From contig QFPO01000003.1 of NCBI GenBank assembly GCA_003241385.1, forward strand, positions 124,001-188,000: a stretch of 64,000 nt of DNA. The letters are read 5' to 3'. How positions within the stretch are numbered: position 1 is the first letter of the stretch; each line of letters starts with the position of its first letter. Source of the DNA: Rhodanobacter denitrificans (GTDB lineage: Bacteria; Pseudomonadota; Gammaproteobacteria; Xanthomonadales; Rhodanobacteraceae). The notes below the pieces were generated by a model. The model ran no database searches and was not told the origin of the DNA. It was given only the letters and a program-made list of their open reading frames with translations. This document shows positions 17,456-25,946 of this stretch, piece by piece. The translations under genes were made by a program, and so were the position numbers.

Positions 17456-18352
17456 CTACTTCCTCGGCTTGTGCGCGGCGGCCGTCGGGAACGCCTGACG
17501 CGCGAGAATCTCGTGTGCCAGGCCGGCGAAAAGTTGTGCCGGATGCCAGGGCTCGCTGTGGCGAGCGTGGAGCACGATGTTGACGGGGGTCTCGCGATAG
17601 CGCGGCAGCACCTCTCTCAGATCGCTGCGTATCACGTCGTAGGACCAGACCCTGGCGAGCCCCATGCCGGCCGTACATGCATCAAGAGCGGCTTCATCCG
17701 AGTCGGCCCAGACCTGCGACACCAGCTCGAGACGAGGCGATTCCATGGCCCGCCAGACGGACTCGGAGCTCTGGGTCCGCACATCGATCAGCCGGTGGCG
17801 GCTCAGGTCCTTCAGCGACTTCGGTACGCCATGCCGATCGAGATAAGCTGCGGTGGCGGCCGTCGTGCGCCAGGCCCTCCCGACGACGCGCTCGACCGGC
17901 GATCCCCTGTCCTTGGACAACCTGAGGACGACATCGGCAGCGGCATCGGGCGTCTCCTTCGGGCATTCGTGAAAGCGACACCTCACGTCCACCCGTGGAT
18001 ACGCCGCGGCGAAGGCGATCAGCACGGGTCCAAGACCGGCAGCCGCCAATCCCATCGGGGCGGACACCGTGATCGCCCCCCTTGCCTGAGGAAGGCCCGC
18101 CAGAGCGGCGGCACCGGCCTGATCGAGTGTCTCCGAGATACGCCTGGCGTGTTCGAGAAACTCCACGCCCGCATCCGTCAGGCGGACCTGGGCCGTCGAC
18201 CGGTCGAAAACGGGAACGCCCAGTCGCCGCTCCAAGGACGCCACCGCCCGTGTCACGGACGCCTGGGACATGCCCAGCCGCTGGGCGGCGAGCACGAAGG
18301 ACCCCGCCTGCGCCGCCGCCTGCATCACGGCAAGTTCCTGCAGACGGTCCAT
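17456..18352 (-). CDS. LysR family transcriptional regulator (second of a tandem pair)
   Basis: The 298-residue product has the LysR winged helix (QAAAQAGSFVLAAQRLGMSQ, SLERRLGVPVFDRSTAQV) and an effector domain beginning near AITVSAPMGLAAAGLGPV. Its ATG overlaps the stop of the next LysR gene by one base (TGATG at 18350-18354), so two LysR genes are cotranslated, which is uncommon. The two proteins are only family-level similar. It lies 129 bases from the GST gene on the same strand. Confidence 0.92.
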   Translation of the reverse strand: MDRLQELAVMQAAAQAGSFVLAAQRLGMSQASVTRAVASLERRLGVPVFDRSTAQVRLTDAGVEFLEHARRISETLDQAGAAALAGLPQARGAITVSAPMGLAAAGLGPVLIAFAAAYPRVDVRCRFHECPKETPDAAADVVLRLSKDRGSPVERVVGRAWRTTAATAAYLDRHGVPKSLKDLSRHRLIDVRTQSSESVWRAMESPRLELVSQVWADSDEAALDACTAGMGLARVWSYDVIRSDLREVLPRYRETPVNIVLHARHSEPWHPAQLFAGLAHEILARQAFPTAAAHKPRK

Positions 18353-19278
18353 CAGCCGGCCAACCTCGGATCAGTCCGGAGCGCAGCGACGCACAGGTCC
18401 ACGAGCTCGCGGACCTTGCCCGCCGCGCGCGATCCTCCTCTGAACATGACGCAGACCGGCACGGACGCCGGCGCAAAGCCCTCGAGCACCGGCTCGAGCG
18501 CTCCCTCCGTCACCTGGGAGGCCACCTGATAGGACAAGACCCTGACCAGCCCGACGTTGTTCTGCGCCAGGGATATCGCCAGGCCATTGTGATCTACCCG
18601 CAGCCGTGGCTGTATCCGTATCGATACAGCACGGCCGCGCTCACGGAACCGCCATTCCATGTTCTGGGTCAGGTGCGACGCCACCACGATGGCGTGTCCC
18701 GCCAGTTCCCTGGGATGCCGGGGCCGTCCTTGCCGATCCAGATAACCCGGGCCGGCGACCACGCTTCGCTGCACCTTTGCCACCGGCGCCGCCACATAAC
18801 TCGAGTCCTTCTGGGGCGCTATGCGGAAGGCGATGTCCACGCCTTCTTCCGTCAGATTCGCCAGGCGATCGCTCAGCCGCAAGTCCACCTTCACCTCCGG
18901 CCTACAGTCCATGAACTGCCGGAGCAGAGGAAGCACAAAACCGCGCCCGAACAGAACCGGCGCCGACACGACGATCCGACCTCTGATTCCGCGGTGAGCG
19001 CGGCGCGCAGCCTCGGCGGCCCCCTCCAGCGCGCCATCGAGCTCGCGTGAGTACCGGATGTAGCGTCTGCCTGCCGGCGTCAGTGAGACGCCTTGCCGGG
19101 AACGCTCCAACAGCTTCTCACCGACGCGCGCCTCCAGCGAGGCGATCGCGCGGGTGATGCGGACCGGAGGGATGTCCAGACGCCGGGACACTTCCGACAA
19201 GCGCCCCGCATCCACGGCCGCATGCAGGATCCGTATCTCATCGAATACGTCCAAACCCACCGTCCTCCACACGCGCAA
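18352..19278 (-). CDS. LysR family transcriptional regulator (first of a tandem pair)
   Basis: The 308-residue product has a LysR HTH (ILHAAVDAGRLSEVSRRLDIP, SLEARVGEKLLERSRQG) and an effector domain from about residue 95 (RIVVSAPVLFGRGFVLPLL). The real start may be the TTG at 19254, giving an N-terminus that begins DVFDEIRIL as in many LysR proteins; GGAGG lies nine bases before it. The gene is divergent from a small protein and a carboxymuconolactone-decarboxylase-family gene, a likely target, and overlaps the second LysR gene downstream. Confidence 0.9.
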   Translation of the reverse strand: MRVWRTVGLDVFDEIRILHAAVDAGRLSEVSRRLDIPPVRITRAIASLEARVGEKLLERSRQGVSLTPAGRRYIRYSRELDGALEGAAEAARRAHRGIRGRIVVSAPVLFGRGFVLPLLRQFMDCRPEVKVDLRLSDRLANLTEEGVDIAFRIAPQKDSSYVAAPVAKVQRSVVAGPGYLDRQGRPRHPRELAGHAIVVASHLTQNMEWRFRERGRAVSIRIQPRLRVDHNGLAISLAQNNVGLVRVLSYQVASQVTEGALEPVLEGFAPASVPVCVMFRGGSRAAGKVRELVDLCVAALRTDPRLAG

Positions 19279-19395
19279 GCACCGGCCCTGCCGGCGGTCC
19301 TTCGTTTCAGTTGCTGCAAGTGCCTGATGCGATTTCTGGCGTATTCACTTTGCGCCCCGAGGAAGAAGCTTGCAACACCACGTCGGAGCTGCGCC

Positions 19396-19584
19396 ATGAA
19401 CTTCTTCGAGACCCTCTTCGCCCGCCTGCTGTTCGCCCCTTCGGCGACGCCCTATGGACGATCCGCCGAAACCGCAGGTTGGGAACTGGACGGCTCCAAC
19501 TGGTCCCTGATGAACGTCGGCGACTGGCTGGCCGCCAATGAAGCGGCCGCACACGTCCCGAGCCGTCACACTTCCAACCATTGA
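19396..19584 (+). CDS. Small hypothetical protein (62 aa) before the CMD-family gene
   Basis: This short frame starts at ATG 19396 with GGAG seven bases upstream and ends 13 bases before the next gene, in the same orientation. It reads MNFFETLFARLLF, then a polar part with GWELDGSNWSLMNVGDW. The N-terminus is amphipathic rather than a signal peptide. I do not recognise it, but start signal, spacing and codon use support a real small gene cotranscribed with the alkylhydroperoxidase-like gene. Confidence 0.55.
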   Translation: MNFFETLFARLLFAPSATPYGRSAETAGWELDGSNWSLMNVGDWLAANEAAAHVPSRHTSNH

Positions 19585-19597
19585 TCGAGGAATTCAC

Positions 19598-20134
19598 ATG
19601 TCTCGTCTACATTCTCAATCCGCCGCCGATGCAACGGGTCACACCGCCGCGTTGTTCTCGGGCATCCGCAAGGCCATCGGCAGGGTTCCCAACGCCTATG
19701 CCGACATCGGAGCCAACAGTCCCCTCGCCCTGGAAGCGATGCTGGCCCTCGATGGCGCGATCGCGAAGGGCAGCCTCTCGAAGCAGGAGATCGAACTCGT
19801 CAAGCTGACCGTCAGCCAGGAGAACGGCTGCGACTACTGCGTGGCTGCGCACACGTTCGTAGGCCGGCATGTCGGCCTCGATCAGGCGAGCATCCTCGGA
19901 GCACGATTCGGCGGCCCCATCCACCACCCCCGCCATGAAGCGCTCACCCGCTTTGTCCGGGAGATCGTCCGCACTCAGGGGACCGTACCGGCGACGCACG
20001 TCGACGCGCTCAAGAATGCGGGCTACAGCGACCAGCAGGTCGTCGACACCTTGCTGGTCGTCGCATCCATCACCTTCACCAACGCGTTCAATCGAGTCAA
20101 CGATACGACGCTGGATTTTCCGGCCGTCGACTGA
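19598..20134 (+). CDS. Carboxymuconolactone decarboxylase / AhpD-like alkylhydroperoxidase family protein
   Basis: The 178-residue product has the AhpD-like core: SKQEIELVKLTVSQENGCDYCVAAHT, with redox Cys78 and Cys81 and His85. It should be a small helical thiol enzyme reducing peroxides or a related stress protein; no decarboxylase activity need be implied. ATG 19598 is preferred over 19538 because GAGG lies ideally upstream. Its position across from the LysR pair suggests regulation by one of them, and with the nearby GST and flavin/iron-sulfur enzyme it makes an oxidative or electrophile-stress cluster. Confidence 0.9.
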   Translation: MSRLHSQSAADATGHTAALFSGIRKAIGRVPNAYADIGANSPLALEAMLALDGAIAKGSLSKQEIELVKLTVSQENGCDYCVAAHTFVGRHVGLDQASILGARFGGPIHHPRHEALTRFVREIVRTQGTVPATHVDALKNAGYSDQQVVDTLLVVASITFTNAFNRVNDTTLDFPAVD

Positions 20135-20231
20135 TCGCTGCCGGACTCGGCTGCGGTGGCTCCCTCGGCCACCGTCCCTGCGGATCTGCCGGCCACGGTT
20201 CGGTTCGCCGCCGCCCATCCGCCGCCTGGTC

Positions 20232-20475
20232 GGATCCCGTGCGGACTTTCCGGCCAGAAGGCCGATCGGGATCCGCATCTTCCGCGGCCTGTGCTGGCCC
20301 TGTTCCTCGCCGCTCCCCGACGTGGCACTGGACATCGTGCCGACCGACGAGGCCATCGACATCCTCGAGCAGCGCACCGACACGGCGATGCGAGCAGGCC
20401 TGCTGGAAAGGCTCCAACCTCGTGGCGCGCGAGCTGGGGGTTGCGCACATTCCTGGACTGCGCGGTCGAGCACGT
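20232..20475 (+). pseudogene. Decayed LysR effector-domain fragment
   Basis: No intact gene occupies 20135-20655, but part of it reads as a broken LysR regulator. One frame gives a degraded domain start, then DVALDIVPTDEAIDILEQR and TDTAMRAGLL, the usual LysR effector-domain pattern. The expected continuation SNLVARELG appears in the next frame at about 20417. Neither the HTH nor the C-terminal part is present, so this is a frameshifted and truncated remnant. The rest of the gap holds nothing I can identify apart from the upstream region of the next gene. Confidence 0.6.
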
Positions 20476-20655
20476 GCGGATCGGGCCACACACAGAGGGC
20501 GTAGAAGCATGACGTGCAGGTCCGGGCAGCTTCGCCGCCCGTCATCGAAGCATTGCGGGACAGGTGGATCTGGATGCAGGATGATTGTGGACAATGTGAC
20601 GGGACGTACCACACCAGCCGGATTGCCGTCGTGCAGCCGAGTAGGAGCGACCGAA

Positions 20656-21297
20656 ATGACAGGTCTTGGGCGTAGTGTCTTGGGGGCGGCCTGTCTGGCG
20701 CTGTCGCACCTTTCTTCGACGACCGTACTGGCGCAAAGCGGCACCGTGACGGTCGAGTGTCATTCGGTCGGTTACGAGTACAGCGAGTGTCGCGCGCCTT
20801 TGCGTGCCCCTCAGCTCATCCATCAGATCTCGAGCAGCTCGTGCATTCTGAATCGCACCTGGGGATTCGATCGTCGCAGCCAGCGCCTCTGGGTCGATCA
20901 GGGCTGCGCCGGCGTCTTCGCCGACGTGGGCGGCTATCACCACGGGAAGAGCGGGACCTTCGACCCGGGCAGTCGGCGCTATGACGATCGCGGTCGTGAC
21001 GTCGGCCTGCTCGTGCTCGGCGCAGCCGCAGGTGCCGCGCTCTCGTCTGCCGACCGCCATGAGCATCACTCGAACTACCGGTCGGACACACATTCCTATG
21101 CACACGGCGGATACGACGGCTGCCACGGTGTCGGTTGCCTGGTCGATCCGCCGAAGAACGACGACGGATCCGATGCCATCGACACCAGACCGTCGTTCGA
21201 CAAGCAGGGCAATCCGAACTTCGATACGCACGGCAACTGGATCGGCTGTCATGGTGCCGGATGCGACGTGGACCCTCCCTCCGGGAACAATGATTGA
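20656..21297 (+). CDS. Secreted DUF3011-domain protein
   Basis: The 213-residue product has a Sec signal peptide (start ATG 20656, with TAGGAG nine bases upstream; cleavage near TVLAQS). A DUF3011-type domain follows: VTVECHSVGYEYSECRAP, then ISSSSCILNRTWGFDRRSQRLWVDQGC, with four conserved cysteines. The tail is His/Asp/Gly-rich and repeats the unit GCHGVGCLVDPP / GCHGAGCDVDPP, which could bind metal. The family function is unknown. The next gene begins 14 bases downstream, also secreted, so the two form an operon. Confidence 0.8.
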   Translation: MTGLGRSVLGAACLALSHLSSTTVLAQSGTVTVECHSVGYEYSECRAPLRAPQLIHQISSSSCILNRTWGFDRRSQRLWVDQGCAGVFADVGGYHHGKSGTFDPGSRRYDDRGRDVGLLVLGAAAGAALSSADRHEHHSNYRSDTHSYAHGGYDGCHGVGCLVDPPKNDDGSDAIDTRPSFDKQGNPNFDTHGNWIGCHGAGCDVDPPSGNND

Positions 21298-21311
21298 CCG
21301 AGGCCGCCGAC

Positions 21312-21920
21312 ATGCAGAACATCATCCTCATCGCGGCCGCCATGACCTGCAGCGGCGCAGCGCTTGCGCAGAGCAATACCGGCTCCGTCAACCAGAGCAC
21401 GCAGAGCGGATGGTCGAGCTCCACGACGACGACCACGTCGAGCTCGGACGACCAGGACGCCTCCCAAAAGGGCGATGACCCGGCGTTTCAAAGTTCGCCC
21501 GAGATGAAGGCGTGGATCAAGAGCAATGCCCGCGATTCGTCATCCGGCGACGACGGGTTCGGTGTCGGTTTCGGACGCGACAACGATCATCATGAAGATG
21601 ACCGCCCCTCCTGGTCGAAGCATCGGCCGTCCCGGCTTAAGCCCGAACAGATCGAAGGCACCTACACGGTCACGGCGAGCACCGGACAGTTTCTCTGTAC
21701 GGTCAATCTGAAGGCCAGCCCTTTCTTCGGCGGCTACTGGGCGGCCACCTCTACCGGATGTCCGGAACTGTGGAAGGTGTCACGCTGGGATTTCCAAGGC
21801 CCCGCCATCGTGCTGACGAATTCGTCGGGCGACGTCTATGCGTCGTTCTGGCCCCGCGCTCGCGATGTGTGGGTCGGTCAATCGACGGCATCCGGCCAGC
21901 GCATGTCGCTCAGTCGCTGA
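21312..21920 (+). CDS. Secreted protein with C-terminal protease-inhibitor (Inh/AprI)-like domain
   Basis: The 202-residue product has a short signal peptide (QNIILIAAAMTCSGAALAQ), then a low-complexity Ser/Thr/Asp stretch (residues about 25-105). The C-terminal domain, from about residue 110 (EGTYTVTASTGQFLCTVNL to ASGQRMSLSR), resembles the Inh family of metalloprotease inhibitors, an eight-stranded barrel. Two Cys are placed as in that family. Inhibitor activity is an inference. ATG 21312 is preferred over 21294 because it begins the signal peptide directly. It follows the DUF3011 gene closely. Confidence 0.7.
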   Translation: MQNIILIAAAMTCSGAALAQSNTGSVNQSTQSGWSSSTTTTTSSSDDQDASQKGDDPAFQSSPEMKAWIKSNARDSSSGDDGFGVGFGRDNDHHEDDRPSWSKHRPSRLKPEQIEGTYTVTASTGQFLCTVNLKASPFFGGYWAATSTGCPELWKVSRWDFQGPAIVLTNSSGDVYASFWPRARDVWVGQSTASGQRMSLSR

Positions 21921-22150
21921 GTGCCCGTCGATTGATCGCTGTGGCGCCCGGCAAGGCCAGGCACGGGACGCAAGCCAGTGGCAGGCGGCGGTCGGGGCGC
22001 CTGGACCGAGGCCCTTCCCGGCGCATGGCGGCCCGACCTGGCCGGTTCACTGAAGACCGTCGCAAAAAGCCGTCTGCGCTCTTCATTCGCCCCTCGGCTG
22101 TGCCAGACTTGACCGACAACGCCGGTCGGGGCCGGCGACAGAGAACAGGC

Positions 22151-22714
22151 ATGGCAGCGGAAGTGGGAGTCGCGCCGGTGACCGAATTGCTGGCGCGCAG
22201 CCGCGCCGGCGACGTGCAGGCGCGCGACGAGGCCTATGCCGCCATGTACGAACAGCTCAAGCTCGCCGCGCACAGACAGCTGCGCGGGCAGCGCCAGGCG
22301 CTGCAGACCACCGCGCTGGTGCACGAAGCCTGGCTGAAGCTGGCCGGCAACGCTGCGCTGGCCCCCGCCGACCGCAACCACCTGATGGCCCTGTCCACTC
22401 GCGCCATGCGACAAGTGCTGGTCGATCACGCCCGGCACGTGCAGGCCGACAAGCGCGATGGCGCGGTCGAACCGCTGACGCTCGCCGCCAGCAGCATCGC
22501 CCAGCCGCAGGCCGAGGTCGAGGTGCTGGCCCTGCACGGCCTGCTCGAAGAATTGCAGGGCTTCGACCCACGCGCCGCGCAGATCGTCGAGTTGCGTTAC
22601 TTCGGCGGCTACGATGAAGCGGAAATCGCCGCCATGCTGGACACCAGCCTGAGCACCGTGCAGCGCGACTGGCGCCGCACCCGCGCCTGGCTGGCAGCCA
22701 AGCTGGGCAACTGA
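22151..22714 (+). CDS. ECF-type RNA polymerase sigma factor, Sig-70_X6 family
   Basis: The 187-residue product has region 2 (YAAMYEQLKLAAHRQLRGQR, HEAWLKLAG) and region 4 (ELRYFGGYDEAEIAAMLDTSLSTVQRDWRRTRAWL) of the Sig-70_X6-type ECF-like sigma factors, which are commonly encoded next to TPR-bearing Ser/Thr kinases. The kinase gene follows 25 bases downstream on the same strand, so the pair is almost certainly an operon; in such systems the kinase is proposed to control the sigma factor. The frame is open far upstream but without family similarity, so ATG 22151 is used. Confidence 0.9.
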   Translation: MAAEVGVAPVTELLARSRAGDVQARDEAYAAMYEQLKLAAHRQLRGQRQALQTTALVHEAWLKLAGNAALAPADRNHLMALSTRAMRQVLVDHARHVQADKRDGAVEPLTLAASSIAQPQAEVEVLALHGLLEELQGFDPRAAQIVELRYFGGYDEAEIAAMLDTSLSTVQRDWRRTRAWLAAKLGN

Positions 22715-22739
22715 GCTTCGACTTCAGGGGACGCCGCGC

Positions 22740-25160
22740 ATGAGCACCGACCGCGGCCCGAAGGCCATGCGCATCTTCGAGCAGGTCGCAGACCTGCCGC
22801 CGGCACAGCGCGAAGCGGAGCTGGACGAACTGTGCGCCGGCGACGCCGATCTGCGTGCGCTGGTGGCCGCCATGCTGGTCGCCGACGCCGAAGCGGACGA
22901 ACCGTTCTCCGGCAACGGGGCGCGCTGGAGCGAGGCACTGGGCGCCACCGTGGCGCCGGAACCCGGCGCACAACCCGGCAGGACCATCGGCCCCTGGCGT
23001 ATCGTCGGCGAGCTGGGCCGCGGCGGCATGGGCGCAGTGTACGAAGTGCAACGCAGCGATGGCGCGTATACGCAGAAGGCCGCATTGAAACTGATCCGCA
23101 GCGCGGCCGATTCGCCGGCTGCGCGTGAGCGCTTCCTGCGTGAGCGGCAGACGCTGGCGCAACTGCAGCACCCGCATATCGCCACCCTGCTCGACGGCGG
23201 CTTTTCGACCGACGGCGATCCGTACTTCGTCATGGAGTACGTGGACGGCCAGCCCATCGACCGGTGGTGCGACGCGCACCAGCTGGGCCTGCGCGAGCGC
23301 GTCGCACTGTTCGGCCAGGTGCTGGAGGCGGTGGGCTACGCGCACCGCAATCTGGTCGTGCACCGCGACCTGAAACCCTCGAACCTGCTGGTCGACGCGC
23401 ACGGCCAGGTCAAGCTGCTGGATTTCGGCATCGCCAAGCAACTGGAAGGCACCGACGCGACGGCGACCAGCGATCGCGCGCTGACCTTCGAATACGCCAG
23501 TCCGGAACAGCTGCATGCCGCACCGATCACCACCGCCACCGATATCTGGCAGCTGGGCATCGTGCTGCACCGGCTGCTGTCCGGTACTCACCCGTTCGGC
23601 CTGAGCCGCGACACACCGCTGCCGAAGCAGCTGCAGATGCTCGAACGCGAACCGGAATCACTGACCCGTGCCGCGGCACAGGCCGGCGTGGAAGCCGCGG
23701 CCCTGCGCGGCGGACTGAGTCCGACGGCGCTGGCGAAGGAACTGCGCGGCGCATTGTCCAACGTCGTGCAGGGATGCCTGCGTCGCGAGCCGCACCAACG
23801 CTACGCCAGCGCCGATGCGCTGGCCGACGACCTGCGCCGCTGGCTGGAGTACCGGCCGCTGCGCATCGCGCCGCCGTCGCGTGCGACGAGCTTTCGCCTG
23901 TGGCTGCGCCGCAACCGGGGCCTGGCCACCGCCGGATCGGTGGCGTTGCTGGCCGTGCTGGCCGGCAGCGGCGGGGCCTGGTGGCAGGCGAGCGAGGCGA
24001 AGCTGCAGGCGCGGGTTGCCGAGCGGGAACGCAATGAAGCGCAACGGCAGACCAGGATCGCGCAAGAGCAAAGTGACAATGCGCAGGCAGCGATGAGCTT
24101 TCTCGGCAATGCGCTGATTGCCGTCGATCCGAACAACACGCTGGACACGAAGGTCAGCACACGCCAGCTGCTCGAATCCGCACAGCGCGAGCTGGAGAAA
24201 GACGACACGCTCGAGCATGTGGTCAAGCAGGTCGTCCAGCGCCGTCTGGCCATCACCTACGCCAATCTCGGCGACCTCAACGCGGCGATCGCACTGTTCC
24301 CGACCGGACTGGATCAGGTCCAGCCGACCGGACGCTCCGACGCCCTGGCAATGGCCGACGACCTGGTCAACTACTCGCGCATTCTCGGCAATCTCGGGCG
24401 CTACCGCGATGCGATTGCCCCGATGCAGCGCGCGGTGGAATTGCGCCAGCAGTACGCACCCGAGGACTTCGGCTTGCAGATGAGCAGCCACATGGGTCAG
24501 GCGATGGTGCTGTACTACGACGGCGACGAGAAAAAAGCGCTCGGGGAAATGGAACGAGCCGGCGCCATGGCGGAGAAGATGCAGAACCCGTCGATGAGCC
24601 GCCTCGGGGAAGCGCTCAACGTCTACGGAAGCCTGGCGCGCCTGCATGCCGACCTCGGCGAGCCTGAGCGCGGCGTCCTCGCCGGCGAAAGAGGGCTGGC
24701 GTTCGCAGACAGGAACGGGGTGGCGGCACTGTCTCTGGACCGTGCCGTCCTGCTGCTGTACCTGTCCGATGCACAGGCCATGTCCGGCGATCATGCGGCG
24801 GCCGAGAAGACGATTCGTCAAGCCATCGCAATCGACGAGCACGTCAAAGGCAGAGGCGGATACCAGCAAGCGAAATACTACGGCTCGCTCGGCGCCACGC
24901 TATCGGCGCTGGGGCGCCATGACGAGGCGGTGCAGGCCTACCAGATCGATCTCGATTACAGCCGAGCCGCGGGCACGGATGAGATCAATCTGGCGATCGC
25001 GATGCTCGGCCAGGGGCAGGCTTATGCGGGCAAAGGCGACACCGGCAAGGCCATGCAACTGTATGCACAAGCCGCGGCAGCGCTCGATCACAGCACGCAT
25101 CCGGCGGCGCAACGAGCACTCGAAAGAGTTCGCCTGCTGCAAGCCAAGGCGGAGCGCTAG
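22740..25160 (+). CDS. Membrane Ser/Thr protein kinase with extracytoplasmic TPR domain
   Basis: The 806-residue product has a short N-terminal region, then a Hanks-type kinase: glycine loop GRGGMG (93-98), Lys117, catalytic HRDLKPSN (Asp210) and DFG (228-230). After the kinase (to about residue 375) there is one transmembrane helix near residue 400. A coiled-coil-like stretch (VAERERNEAQRQTRIAQEQ) follows, then TPR-type repeats to the end, predicted outside the membrane. All key catalytic residues are present. With the adjacent sigma factor it should form a signal-to-transcription module. It is convergent with the five-gene exported-protein cluster that ends at 25274. Confidence 0.93.
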   Translation: MSTDRGPKAMRIFEQVADLPPAQREAELDELCAGDADLRALVAAMLVADAEADEPFSGNGARWSEALGATVAPEPGAQPGRTIGPWRIVGELGRGGMGAVYEVQRSDGAYTQKAALKLIRSAADSPAARERFLRERQTLAQLQHPHIATLLDGGFSTDGDPYFVMEYVDGQPIDRWCDAHQLGLRERVALFGQVLEAVGYAHRNLVVHRDLKPSNLLVDAHGQVKLLDFGIAKQLEGTDATATSDRALTFEYASPEQLHAAPITTATDIWQLGIVLHRLLSGTHPFGLSRDTPLPKQLQMLEREPESLTRAAAQAGVEAAALRGGLSPTALAKELRGALSNVVQGCLRREPHQRYASADALADDLRRWLEYRPLRIAPPSRATSFRLWLRRNRGLATAGSVALLAVLAGSGGAWWQASEAKLQARVAERERNEAQRQTRIAQEQSDNAQAAMSFLGNALIAVDPNNTLDTKVSTRQLLESAQRELEKDDTLEHVVKQVVQRRLAITYANLGDLNAAIALFPTGLDQVQPTGRSDALAMADDLVNYSRILGNLGRYRDAIAPMQRAVELRQQYAPEDFGLQMSSHMGQAMVLYYDGDEKKALGEMERAGAMAEKMQNPSMSRLGEALNVYGSLARLHADLGEPERGVLAGERGLAFADRNGVAALSLDRAVLLLYLSDAQAMSGDHAAAEKTIRQAIAIDEHVKGRGGYQQAKYYGSLGATLSALGRHDEAVQAYQIDLDYSRAAGTDEINLAIAMLGQGQAYAGKGDTGKAMQLYAQAAAALDHSTHPAAQRALERVRLLQAKAER

Positions 25161-25273
25161 TGTTCGCCTGAATCCGAAAGGAAGGCCGCGGGAAAGGCGA
25201 CTCGGCGAGGTTCCCCCGAGACCTGTATCCCGGCCCAGCCGGACCGGTGACTCCCTGGCTCAGCCGCTGCCGC

Positions 25274-25867
25274 TCAAAGCGGCCGCTGGAACACCTGGAA
25301 CGCCAGGTCGCGGCCCCACGCGCGCCAAGGGGAGCCGAGCCAGAGAAGCGGCGCGTAGTAGAACGCCTCGCCATCGGCATAGGTGTCGCCCGATGGGCCG
25401 TACAAGATGTCGCAGGCACCGTCGCTGACCTCGATGACGAACGCATAGTCGCCCGGTGTCAGCGTCCAGTCGCTGGTGAACTCGAGCATCCGCATTCCCC
25501 AGTCACGAGGCGTGGCCGGATTCGGATATGCGAACAGCACATGGGCAGGCACATCCTGTCGTACCAGAGTCCGTCCACTGGGCAAGCCGTTCCTGAGCGA
25601 CTGGATGGCGACGGATGCCGTCGTGGGGAGCGGCCAGGAATTATTGCAGTACAGCGGCAGCATCAGGTGCGAAATCGGGCCTGCCTCATACAGCCGGAAC
25701 GATTGCGCCAACTTCTGCATCGGACTGTTGCCGATCGTGCCGACATAGGTCCCGCTGTCGAAGTCGATCCGCACCTGCTCAGCGGCGATCTCCGGCGGAA
25801 CGGACTGCGCCGGTGCGGGCGCGGCGACGCAAGCGAGCAGCACGACGAAAGACGAATGCTTGACCAT
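25274..25867 (-). CDS. Secreted protein of unknown function (fifth gene of exported-protein cluster)
   Basis: The 197-residue product starts at ATG 25867 with GGAGAAGG upstream and has a clean signal peptide (FVVLLACVAAPAPAQS). The mature part is beta-rich with IDFDSGTYVG, LAQSFRLYEAGPISHLMLPLY and a tail FQVFQRPL. This pattern recalls the choice-of-anchor R type of secreted jelly-roll domain, but I cannot name a family. It lies 79 bases after the DUF6683-like gene on the same strand, so it may be part of the same operon or have its own promoter. Confidence 0.65.
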   Translation of the reverse strand: MVKHSSFVVLLACVAAPAPAQSVPPEIAAEQVRIDFDSGTYVGTIGNSPMQKLAQSFRLYEAGPISHLMLPLYCNNSWPLPTTASVAIQSLRNGLPSGRTLVRQDVPAHVLFAYPNPATPRDWGMRMLEFTSDWTLTPGDYAFVIEVSDGACDILYGPSGDTYADGEAFYYAPLLWLGSPWRAWGRDLAFQVFQRPL

Positions 25868-25946
25868 GAACCTTCTCCGGCGAAGCCCGATCAACGGGCG
25901 GATACGCATGCTTCGGCCGCCGCTTGCGGCTGCACCTCGCTGCGAT

